Origin: Clostridiaceae bacterium
GTDB taxonomy: Bacteria; Bacillota; Clostridia; DSM-8532
Direction of reading: 5' to 3'
DNA: 46,533 bases
NCBI GenBank assembly: GCA_012719645.1
Contig: JAAXZX010000040.1
Location: forward strand, 1-46,533
Shown here: positions 6,403 to 13,852 of the stretch, one piece after another
Position numbering within the stretch: the stretch's first letter is position 1
Layout of the letters: every line of letters begins with the position of its first letter
Position numbers and translations under genes: made by a program
The notes under the pieces: generated by a model
Databases searched by the model: none
Told to the model about the DNA's origin: nothing
The model's input: only the letters and a program-made list of their open reading frames with translations

Positions 6403-7194
6403 TCAATCCGGAATAAAACTCGGGTTCTGGCCACGGATGAACTCAAGCCTTCCCCGCTCTGTCGCGCTTATTTTAGTAAAAAAGATCTGCTTGGAAAAAT
6501 CAATGGTATACTGGAGCCTGTCAGTGGGGTCGAACCTCACCACAACCCGGTTGTCATAGGACATCATGGCCGTATTGTCATCTACAACGTCGATCCAGTC
6601 CACTACGGGCCATAACAGGAATTCCGAATTTTCGTCGGATTTTCTGATCGCCCTGACAATGTTGTCGGCTATCCGGACATGCCCCACATCCGCGGTTTCA
6701 AGCTGCTGTCCCACCGAGTACTTGGTGAAGTCGATGCCGCGAAGTTCCTTGAGACCTGCGGGAGGCTCGTCCCTGCTGACCTCGAGGACATAGCCCTCAG
6801 CGTCCACGGTCAGGTAGCTTCCAAGATAGGAAAGGTAGACCGACGGAGATCGCTCGGTAACGCTTATGCCCACCTGGTTGGGGAAAATAATGAAAACCCT
6901 TGCATCCTTTATCCGGGGCAGGGCTTCGATGGCCGCCTCCGCGTCAAGGAGCCTTAAACCGAGGATTGCCTCGGGAGAAAACCTGATTTTCCGAAATGCG
7001 TTTTCGCCCGGGGCAATCCCCGATGCAAGCCTGATCTCCTCCTGGGTGTAAAACCCGGCGCCCTCGACACGGATGTCCGTGATATTGAAAAAAGGCGTAA
7101 AGAGAAGCATAACTACCAGGAGTACCGGAATTACCAGCAGCATCAGCAGCAGTACTTTAATCAGCTTCTTCCTTCGTTTCTTTCCGCGGCTCAT
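6403..7194 (-). CDS. ftsQ: cell division protein FtsQ/DivIB
   Basis: 263-aa bitopic division protein. It has a short basic cytoplasmic N-terminus (MSRGKKRRKKLIK), one transmembrane helix (~14-36), a POTRA domain beginning FFNITDIRVEGAGFYTQEEI (~40-110), then the extracellular beta domain (~115-245). DivIB/FtsQ bridges FtsL, DivIC and septal synthases in the divisome. ATG 7194 is used because AGGTGAGGTG precedes it by about 4 nt; an ATG at 7215 is in frame but has only a TATAAT-like sequence in front of it. It sits in the dcw operon between murA (53 bp upstream) and sbp (10 bp downstream). Sequence similarity in this family is low, so the call rests on architecture and position. Confidence 0.9.
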   Translation of the reverse strand: MSRGKKRRKKLIKVLLLMLLVIPVLLVVMLLFTPFFNITDIRVEGAGFYTQEEIRLASGIAPGENAFRKIRFSPEAILGLRLLDAEAAIEALPRIKDARVFIIFPNQVGISVTERSPSVYLSYLGSYLTVDAEGYVLEVSRDEPPAGLKELRGIDFTKYSVGQQLETADVGHVRIADNIVRAIRKSDENSEFLLWPVVDWIDVVDDNTAMMSYDNRVVVRFDPTDRLQYTIDFSKQIFFTKISATERGRLEFIRGQNPSFIPD

Positions 7195-7247
7195 GGGCAC
7201 CTCACCTATATGCATATTATACCAGAGAGAAGGGGGAAATAACAGCT

Positions 7248-8513
7248 TCAGGCTTCAACCCTCCTGATATTCGCCCCTACGCTGGACAGCACCTTTTCCA
7301 TCCTCTCATAGCCCCTGTCTATGTATCCTACGCCCGATATGCTGGATGTGCCTTCGGCAGACAGGGCGCCGATGACCAGCGCGGCCCCGCCCCTCAGGTC
7401 GCGGGCTTCAAGCTGCGCGCCCTTGAGCTTATCAACTCCGCGTATAATCGCAGTCCTGCCCTGGATGGTGATATCAGCGCCAAGCTTCATCAGTTGCTCG
7501 GTGTAACGGAAACGGTTCTCAAAGACGGTTTCAACAACCACACTGGTACCCTTGCACTTGGATAGCAGCGCTACCAGCTGTGGCTGCATATCGGTGGGAA
7601 AACCCGGGTATGGAGAGGTTCTGACCAGGTCCAGGGCTGTCAGACGGCCGCTGGATTCCAACGCGATCACGTTTCCCGAATAATTCTTTATCCTGCACCC
7701 GCACCGCTTGAGACAGTACAGCACAGAACCCACATGGTCGTATATGACATTTGTGACCACTATGCTGCCCCCGGTGGCAGCCGCGGCGGCCAGATAGGTC
7801 CCGGTCACAATGCGGTCGGGTATTATCCTGTGCACCGGTTCCGCCTTTATCTTACGTGCCCCCTGGATGCGTATTACACCCGTTCCGGCGCCTGAAACAT
7901 TGACGCCCATCTTCCTTAAAAAAGCCTGTAAGTCATCGATTTCAGGCTCTTTCGCAGCGTTTTGGATAATGGTCTCACCCTCGGCCATGCTGGCCGCGAG
8001 CATGATGTTTTCTGTCGCTCCCACGCTGGGGTAATCCAGCAGTATCTCGCAGCCCGTAAGCTTTTCCGCCCTGCAGCGCAGCATGCCGTCGCTTATGCCG
8101 TCTACCTTGGCTCCCATCTGCATAAGGGCTTTCAAATGCATGTCGATCGGCCGCATGCCAATCTCACATCCGCCGGGATAGCTCAGGTACGCTTCGCCGC
8201 ATCTGGCCAGCAGGGAGCCCAGGATGATGATGGATGACCTCATTTTTTTAGCCAGTTCTTCGGGGATGCTGCTGGCTGTCAACTGAGAGGCATCAACCTC
8301 TATCCTGCTTCCTTTCCTGCGGATACCGCAGCCCAGGGCTTCGAGTATCTCCAACATGGTGGTCACATCGTCCAGTTCGGGGCAATTCTCAAGGATGCTG
8401 GTACCCTTGTTCAAGAGCGTAGCAGCCAGTACCGGCAGAACAGAGTTTTTGGCCCCGGGCACCTCGATGATGCCGCAAAGCCGCGAACCTCCGGTTATAA
8501 TGAGATTGCTCAC
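7248..8513 (-). CDS. murA: UDP-N-acetylglucosamine 1-carboxyvinyltransferase MurA
   Basis: First committed enzyme of peptidoglycan synthesis: transfers enolpyruvate from PEP to UDP-GlcNAc. 421 aa, the normal length. The substrate loop GAKNSVLP (~20-27) carries the conserved Lys-Asn. The catalytic-loop Cys is in GGCEIGMRPIDMH (Cys ~116), so the enzyme has the fosfomycin-target cysteine rather than Asp. FPTDMQPQ (~310) and the C-terminal RGGAALVIGAL segment are conserved. GTG 8513 is chosen with GGGGGTG 7 nt upstream; another GTG at 8522 overlaps that site. Low-GC Gram-positives often have two murA genes; this is the dcw-linked copy. It lies between a REP-bearing gap following ftsW and ftsQ. 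Confidence 0.96.
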   Translation of the reverse strand: MSNLIITGGSRLCGIIEVPGAKNSVLPVLAATLLNKGTSILENCPELDDVTTMLEILEALGCGIRRKGSRIEVDASQLTASSIPEELAKKMRSSIIILGSLLARCGEAYLSYPGGCEIGMRPIDMHLKALMQMGAKVDGISDGMLRCRAEKLTGCEILLDYPSVGATENIMLAASMAEGETIIQNAAKEPEIDDLQAFLRKMGVNVSGAGTGVIRIQGARKIKAEPVHRIIPDRIVTGTYLAAAAATGGSIVVTNVIYDHVGSVLYCLKRCGCRIKNYSGNVIALESSGRLTALDLVRTSPYPGFPTDMQPQLVALLSKCKGTSVVVETVFENRFRYTEQLMKLGADITIQGRTAIIRGVDKLKGAQLEARDLRGGAALVIGALSAEGTSSISGVGYIDRGYERMEKVLSSVGANIRRVEA

Positions 8514-8599
8514 GCAAAACACCCCCGGAAGCGAAGTATTTAATACATTTCATAATATGCTTCCGGGAAAATCCTGTTACTGGAAGCGTGTCCGGAAAC

Positions 8600-8671
8600 C
8601 AGACCAGGGGGACGGTTCCGGTGGTCTGAGACCACCGGAACCGTCCCCCTGGTCTGAACCGTCCCCTTGGT
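8600..8671. repeat. REP-like palindrome: two inverted 23-bp units plus a partial third
   Basis: Positions 8600-8626 and 8630-8656 are perfect 27-bp inverted arms around the loop TGA. Each arm holds one REP unit (8603-8625 and 8631-8653; ends ACCA/TGGT, core GGAACCGTCC). A truncated third unit runs to 8671. The ftsW stop codon (8672-8674) touches its edge. There is no T-tract, so it is probably not a terminator; it would form a very stable hairpin in mRNA between ftsW and murA. Confidence 0.9.
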
Positions 8672-9826
8672 TTAGTTCTCGCCCTGGCGGGCGCGCCTGA
8701 TGAGTTCGGATCCCCTCACGGGGGTGAGGTTGTTCGCGCTGTTCCTGGAGATGTTGAGAAGTATTCCCATGCCCATGAGATGGAACAGAAGAGATGTTCC
8801 CCCATAGCTTATAAATGGCAGGGGCATGCCCGTAACGGGCACGGTGGCGGTTACAACAGCGATGTTGACTATGGTTTCAATGGCTATCAGCGACGTGATG
8901 CCGATGGCCATAAGGCTTCCCATCATATCGGGCGCGTTCATGGAAATGCGGATGCCGCGCCAGATGAGCAGAAGGAACAGGACTATCACCGTGAATGCCC
9001 CGACAAAGCCCAGTTCCTCGGCCACTATGGAGAAGATAAAGTCGTTCTGGGGCTCGGGGATGTACAGGTACTTCTGGAGGCTTTTGCCCAGCCCGCGGCC
9101 GAAGATGGAACCCGAAGCGATGGCATACAGGGAGTTCACCACCTGGTAACCGCTGTCCTGGGGATCTGCAAATGGGTCGAGGAATGCCAAAAATCGCCTC
9201 AAACGATATTCCGAGCTGACAATCAGGTATACAGCCCCGGCGATGGCGGGCACGCCTATGGCAATGAAGTGGAAAATCCTCGCCCCAGCGCAGAACAGGA
9301 CGACAATTGCAACCGCCGTGATAAGGACCGCGCAGCTGTAATGGGGCTCAAGGAGCAGCAGGGCGTCCACAAAACCTACTATCAGAAGATACGGCACAAG
9401 CCCCTTGAAGAAATAGCGCAGTTTGCCGTTGTTTTTGGACAGGCTGAAGCTGAGGAACATGATCAGGGAAAGCTTCATGAGCTCCGATGGCTGGAATGTG
9501 GTAAAGCCCAGGTTGAACCAGCGCCTTGCGTCGTTGGATTTTGTGCCTATGCCGGGTATTGCCACAAGGATCAGAAGGATTATGCTTATCAGCATCAGGA
9601 CGGGCGAGATTATCGCCAGCCTGCGGTAATCGATGTTTGAAACAAACAGCATGCAGGCAATGCCCACACCGCTCCAAAGCAGCTGCCGGACAAGGTAGTG
9701 GAACTTGTTGTTATGCCTTAAACCCGCATAATAGGAACTGGCGCTGAAAACCATGACCACACCTATGGCCAGGAGTATTATGACGGTAAGGAGGAGCCAG
9801 AAGTCATATTCCCTTTTTCTCATCAT
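8672..9826 (-). CDS. ftsW: septal peptidoglycan glycosyltransferase FtsW (SEDS family)
   Basis: SEDS-family polymerase of lipid II, working with a class B PBP in septal or sporulation wall synthesis. 384 aa with about ten transmembrane helices. The key acidic loop is present as EPQNDFIFSIVAEELGF, where Asp is the proposed catalytic residue. The usual QPDxGT of RodA is EPHYSC here, a variant type seen in clostridial FtsW. The C-terminal MPLPFISYGGTSLL signature is clear. ATG 9826 is used, with AAGGATG 6-8 nt upstream; an upstream TTG at 9856 is less likely. Its stop TAA directly abuts the REP element at 8671. It could equally be called SpoVE. murD is missing before it and murG after it. Confidence 0.93.
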   Translation of the reverse strand: MMRKREYDFWLLLTVIILLAIGVVMVFSASSYYAGLRHNNKFHYLVRQLLWSGVGIACMLFVSNIDYRRLAIISPVLMLISIILLILVAIPGIGTKSNDARRWFNLGFTTFQPSELMKLSLIMFLSFSLSKNNGKLRYFFKGLVPYLLIVGFVDALLLLEPHYSCAVLITAVAIVVLFCAGARIFHFIAIGVPAIAGAVYLIVSSEYRLRRFLAFLDPFADPQDSGYQVVNSLYAIASGSIFGRGLGKSLQKYLYIPEPQNDFIFSIVAEELGFVGAFTVIVLFLLLIWRGIRISMNAPDMMGSLMAIGITSLIAIETIVNIAVVTATVPVTGMPLPFISYGGTSLLFHLMGMGILLNISRNSANNLTPVRGSELIRRARQGEN

Positions 9827-9926
9827 GCGATCATCCTTTTTCGCCGGTGAACACAAGCCGCCCTGCCGGCTGAGAGCATTTCAGCGGTGTGGCTTTTCCC
9901 GGGAAACATACCCGGGTCATTAAGCC

Positions 9927-10910
9927 TTAAAGGAGCAGCACGGCTATGGCGCCGGACACTATGGTAATCAGCGCGAATACCGTTACCACTTTGGTTTCTT
10001 TCCATCCCTTGTACTCGTAATGATGGTGCAGAGGAGCCATAAGGAATACCCTCTTTTTGGTCCTCTTGAACCAGGCAACCTGTATCACTACAGATAATGC
10101 CTCGGCCACATATATTATTCCTGCAATCCCAAGGTAGATGGCCGTGCCCGTCATAAGCGACATGGCCGACAGGGCTCCGCCGAGGGCCAGCGCCCCCACA
10201 TCGCCCATGAAAATCTTTGCCGGGTGCAGGTTGAAAATTAGGAATCCCAGGAGCCCGCCGGCAAGAATGGCGCAGAAGGTGCTGATATAGCCCCAGTCGC
10301 TGTTGAAGGCGGACATAATGGTGAGAAACAGGAGAACAAACGTGGTAACCGTGCCTGCCAGCCCGTCAAGTCCATCGGTGAGATTGACGGCATTGGAAAA
10401 GGCCACCAGTACAAATATGGAAAACGGCACGGCGGCCACCACGGGCAGCGCCAGCGGGGCCTTAAGCCCTATGAAAGGGATGACCAGCGTGCTGGCTGCG
10501 GGTATATAGGTTACGGCATACCAGGTAAATGCGCCGGACACGATCAACAGGCCCATCATCTTCTGCCTGGGTGTAAGCCCCGTATTATGCTTTTTTACAA
10601 CCTTCAGGTAATCGTCGAAGAAGCCGATCGCGCCAAACCCCAGGGTCACCAGTATCAGGACCAGGATGCGGTGGTCCTTCAGCGCGTGCCAGCCGCCCAC
10701 CAGCACCATGGGGATAAGGAATATAAGCCCGCCGAAGGTGGGTGTCCCGCTTTTCACCTTGTGGGACTCAGGGCCTTCCTCCCTTTCGGGCTGGCCGCAT
10801 TTGATCCGCCGGAAAAAGGGGATCAGGATCCTTGCAAGGGCTATTGCCATGGCGAGCGATATGAGATAGGCCGCCACCTGGTGCGGTATTATGCCAAAGA
10901 TTTTACCCAT
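9927..10910 (-). CDS. mraY: phospho-N-acetylmuramoyl-pentapeptide transferase MraY
   Basis: Integral membrane enzyme that makes lipid I from UDP-MurNAc-pentapeptide and undecaprenyl phosphate. 327 aa, about ten helices. Conserved sites: SGTPTFGGLIF near 45, the Asp pair in IGFFDDYLKV, NLTDGLDGLAG (~175-185), FNLHPAKIFMGDVGALALGG and the cytoplasmic MAPLHHHYEYKGW. ATG 10910 fits the family start and has AGAGGTTAAAACA before it. It follows murF by 25 bp in the dcw transcript. A 100-bp gap separates it from ftsW, where murD would usually be encoded. Confidence 0.96.
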   Translation of the reverse strand: MGKIFGIIPHQVAAYLISLAMAIALARILIPFFRRIKCGQPEREEGPESHKVKSGTPTFGGLIFLIPMVLVGGWHALKDHRILVLILVTLGFGAIGFFDDYLKVVKKHNTGLTPRQKMMGLLIVSGAFTWYAVTYIPAASTLVIPFIGLKAPLALPVVAAVPFSIFVLVAFSNAVNLTDGLDGLAGTVTTFVLLFLTIMSAFNSDWGYISTFCAILAGGLLGFLIFNLHPAKIFMGDVGALALGGALSAMSLMTGTAIYLGIAGIIYVAEALSVVIQVAWFKRTKKRVFLMAPLHHHYEYKGWKETKVVTVFALITIVSGAIAVLLL

Positions 10911-10935
10911 TGTTTTAACCTCTCTTATCCTGCGC

Positions 10936-12333
10936 TCAGGTATCCTGCGATCCTGAAGCCCTGCCTTCAAAAAGCTTTGCGGCAAGGACATCAAGGTTCA
11001 TCTTCCGCGAGCCCTTGAAAAGGATCACATCGCCCCTGGCGATTCTCTGGCTGATGTAGCTCCGTGCGTCATCGGCATCCTGGAACAACCTGGTGTTTTC
11101 CAGCGGCATGCCATGGTCGAGGGCTCCTTCCACATACCAGCGTGCCAGGTCCCCGACCCCGACCAGGTAATCTATCCCGGCCTCGGCAACCTGCATGCCT
11201 ATTTCCCTGTGGGCATCCTCAGCCCAGTCCCCCAGCTCAAGCATATCCCCCAGTACTGCCCATTTGCGCCTGTTGGCGCCGATCTCGCAGAGGACCCTGA
11301 GGGCCGAGCTGACCGAGGCGGGAGCCGCGTTATAGGCGTCGTTTATCACCTTGATGCCGTCCGTTTCGGTAATGTTCATGCGCATGCGGTCGCCGGAATA
11401 TTCCAGCAGGCCCTTTTCAATGGTTTCATCGTCAAAGCCCAGCACCAGCGCGGTGCTGATGGCGGCAAGGGCATTCTGCACGTTATGGATCCCCGGCGCA
11501 GGAACGAAATACCGGTGTTCCCGGTTCCTGTACCTGACCGAGAAGCTGACGCCCTCTTCCCCTTTGGAGAGAAGGTCGGTCGCCCGCACATCGCAGGATT
11601 CGTCCATCCCATAGAAAAGTGTTTTCTGTTCAAGCAGGCCGCGAAGCCCGGAAAGCAGTTCGTCATCACCGTTGAGTATCACATGGCCGTCGTCCTTCAG
11701 CCAGTGGATGATCTCCAGCTTGGCCTTCAGGATGTTCTGCCTGGAGCCGAGCCTTTCGATATGGGATATGCCGATATTGGTGATGATCGCAATATCGGGC
11801 CGGACGATCCGGGAAAGGTAATCGATCTCTCCGAAGCCCCGCATCCCCATCTCGAAGACGGCAGCCTGGTGGGAGTCGTCAAGTTCCAGCACCGACAGGG
11901 GAAGGCCGATCTCGTTATTGAAATTGCCCTTTGTTTTATGCACCCTGAACTTTGCCGACAGGGTGGCGGCAATCATCTCCTTGGTGCTTGTCTTTCCCAC
12001 GCTTCCGGTTACGGCAACCACGGGAATGTCGAACCGGGAGCGATGGTATTCTGCCAGCCTTCCCAGCGCCTTCAGGGTATCCTCCACCAGCACGGCAGGG
12101 ACCCCGTCGGGGATGGAGGCTCCTTTTTCGGCCATAACCAGTGCCGCTCCCTTGTCCAGCGCCTCCCGGATATAGTTGTGCCCGTCGAAGCGCTCGCCCC
12201 TGATGGCCACGAAAAGGCAGCCGGGCTCAAGGGTCCTTGAGTCGGTGGACACGCTCCTGACCATTATATTCCCATCTGCGACCAGGTGTCCGTCAACTGC
12301 GCGGGAAACATCGGCGGCTTTCATTTCCTTCAT
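10936..12333 (-). CDS. murF: UDP-MurNAc-tripeptide-D-Ala-D-Ala ligase MurF
   Basis: ATP-dependent cytoplasmic ligase adding D-Ala-D-Ala to UDP-MurNAc-tripeptide. 465 aa, normal length. The N-terminal domain (~1-85) includes VSTDSRTLEPGCLFVAIRGERFDGH; the central Mur ligase domain has the P-loop VTGSVGKTSTKEMI (~109-122) and the FEMGMRGFGEI motif; the C-terminal domain follows ~315. ATG 12333 begins 3 bp after the murE stop, with its AAGGAG inside the murE 3' end, so the two are translationally coupled. The C-terminal tail (FEGRASGSQDT) lies just upstream of mraY. Confidence 0.95.
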   Translation of the reverse strand: MKEMKAADVSRAVDGHLVADGNIMVRSVSTDSRTLEPGCLFVAIRGERFDGHNYIREALDKGAALVMAEKGASIPDGVPAVLVEDTLKALGRLAEYHRSRFDIPVVAVTGSVGKTSTKEMIAATLSAKFRVHKTKGNFNNEIGLPLSVLELDDSHQAAVFEMGMRGFGEIDYLSRIVRPDIAIITNIGISHIERLGSRQNILKAKLEIIHWLKDDGHVILNGDDELLSGLRGLLEQKTLFYGMDESCDVRATDLLSKGEEGVSFSVRYRNREHRYFVPAPGIHNVQNALAAISTALVLGFDDETIEKGLLEYSGDRMRMNITETDGIKVINDAYNAAPASVSSALRVLCEIGANRRKWAVLGDMLELGDWAEDAHREIGMQVAEAGIDYLVGVGDLARWYVEGALDHGMPLENTRLFQDADDARSYISQRIARGDVILFKGSRKMNLDVLAAKLFEGRASGSQDT

Positions 12334-12336
12334 GGA

Positions 12337-13794
12337 TCATTCAAGCTCCTTCAGTATATTTTCGACGATCTCCCGTTCATCGTAATGTATGGTTTTGTCT
12401 TTGAATATCTGGTAGGTTTCATGGCCTTTGCCCGCAAGAACGATTATGTCGCCGCATTCAGCGTTCTCCATGGCGTACCTTATGGCCTCGGTCCTGTCCT
12501 CTATTACTGTATACCTGCCATCGGTCTTTTTAATGCCTTCCTCGATGTCCCTTATAATCTGCATTGGCTCCTCTGTCCTCGGGTTGTCGGAGGTGATTAT
12601 GGTGAAGTCGGCGATCCTGCCCGACACCTCGCCCATGAGCGGCCTCTTGGTGCGGTCCCTGTCGCCTCCGCAGCCGAATACCGAAATAAGGCGGCCCCTG
12701 GCGAATCCCTTAACAGTGGAAAGGATATTCTCCAGGCTGTCCGGGGTATGGGCATAGTCGATCATCACGGTGTAGTCCTTTCCGGGAGTGGGAACAACCT
12801 CGGCCCTTCCCGGGACCTGCACCTTCAGAAGGCCGTCCCTGATGGCCTCAAAAGGCACTCCCATAAGCCCGCATGCCGCGATGGCGCCCAGGGCGTTGTA
12901 TACGCTGAAGAAACCGGGAACCGATACCTTTACGCGCTCCCTGAACCATGGGGTTACGGCGTCGAACTCAACCGAATCCGAATGGGTGGTAATGTTCTCA
13001 GCCCGCACATCCGCAGGTTTCTCGATTCCGAAGGTCAGAACCTCGCAGGCAGCTTCGTCCAGGACACGGTTGGAATAAGCCGCATCCACGTTGACGATGC
13101 CCTTTTTGCACATTCTGAAGAGGATCAGCTTGGATTTGAAATAATCCTCCATGTCGGGGTGTTCGAACCCGCCGATATGGTCCTTCGAGAAGTTGGTGAA
13201 GAGGCCGATGTCAAAATTGCAGCCCGTCACGCGGTCAAGCTTGAGCCCCTGGGAGGATACCTCCATAACCACCGTATCGGCTCCCATTTCCTTCATCTTC
13301 TCGAACATCTCCTGGAGGTCATAGGATTCAGGGGTGGTCCTCCTTGCGGGTATCTTCTCCCTGCCTATGCAGTTGGCCACTGTACCGATAAGGCCTGCGG
13401 TCCTGCCAGCCTTTTCCAGGATGGAATGTATCATGTATGTTGTGGTGGTTTTTCCCTTGGTCCCGGTCACGCCCACCAGCGTCATGCTCCGGGACGGGTT
13501 GCCGAACCAGTTGGCCGATATCAGCGCCAGCGCTTTCCTTGAATTCCTAACCTTTATCAAGGTAATATCCTCGCCAATGATGTTGACATCCTTCTCCACC
13601 ACAAGGGCGCATGCCCCGTTGTCCACCGCCTGCTGGGCGTATTTATGCCCGTCGGTGGTGAACCCGTCTATGCATACGAAGAGATACCCGGGCAAGGCCT
13701 TTCGTGAATCGTAGGTCACGCCCCTTATCTCCTTGTCCATTCCGCCCTGAACCTCAACCGTTTCCAGGGATCCAACCAGTTCCTTCAGTTTCAT
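12337..13794 (-). CDS. murE: UDP-MurNAc-tripeptide synthetase MurE, meso-DAP type
   Basis: Cytoplasmic ligase adding the third amino acid to UDP-MurNAc-dipeptide. 485 aa. Conserved parts: GVTYDSRKALPGYLFVCIDG (~24-43), P-loop GVTGTKGKTTTTYMI (~110-124), EVSSQGL, and the C-terminal TSDNPRTEEP. DNPR is the recognition motif of enzymes that add meso-diaminopimelate, so the wall is expected to be of the DAP type. ATG 13794 has AAGGAAGG about 5 nt upstream and gives the family N-terminus MKLKELV; the open frame further upstream only covers the gap to the PBP gene. It is coupled to murF downstream. Confidence 0.96.
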   Translation of the reverse strand: MKLKELVGSLETVEVQGGMDKEIRGVTYDSRKALPGYLFVCIDGFTTDGHKYAQQAVDNGACALVVEKDVNIIGEDITLIKVRNSRKALALISANWFGNPSRSMTLVGVTGTKGKTTTTYMIHSILEKAGRTAGLIGTVANCIGREKIPARRTTPESYDLQEMFEKMKEMGADTVVMEVSSQGLKLDRVTGCNFDIGLFTNFSKDHIGGFEHPDMEDYFKSKLILFRMCKKGIVNVDAAYSNRVLDEAACEVLTFGIEKPADVRAENITTHSDSVEFDAVTPWFRERVKVSVPGFFSVYNALGAIAACGLMGVPFEAIRDGLLKVQVPGRAEVVPTPGKDYTVMIDYAHTPDSLENILSTVKGFARGRLISVFGCGGDRDRTKRPLMGEVSGRIADFTIITSDNPRTEEPMQIIRDIEEGIKKTDGRYTVIEDRTEAIRYAMENAECGDIIVLAGKGHETYQIFKDKTIHYDEREIVENILKELE

Positions 13795-13852
13795 GCTAAC
13801 CTTCCTTCCCCTGCGGGCGCATGCCCGCTTCGATTTGATTATTCCAACTCTC

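Noticed and set aside
8600-8656. The long palindrome as a Rho-independent terminator of ftsW
   Set aside because: No T-tract follows on either strand, and the repeat family occurs elsewhere, including inside a coding region.
11113-13542. Long plus-strand frames opposite murF and murE
   Set aside because: Antisense shadows of well-conserved Mur ligase genes; no plausible start sites and low-quality compositions.
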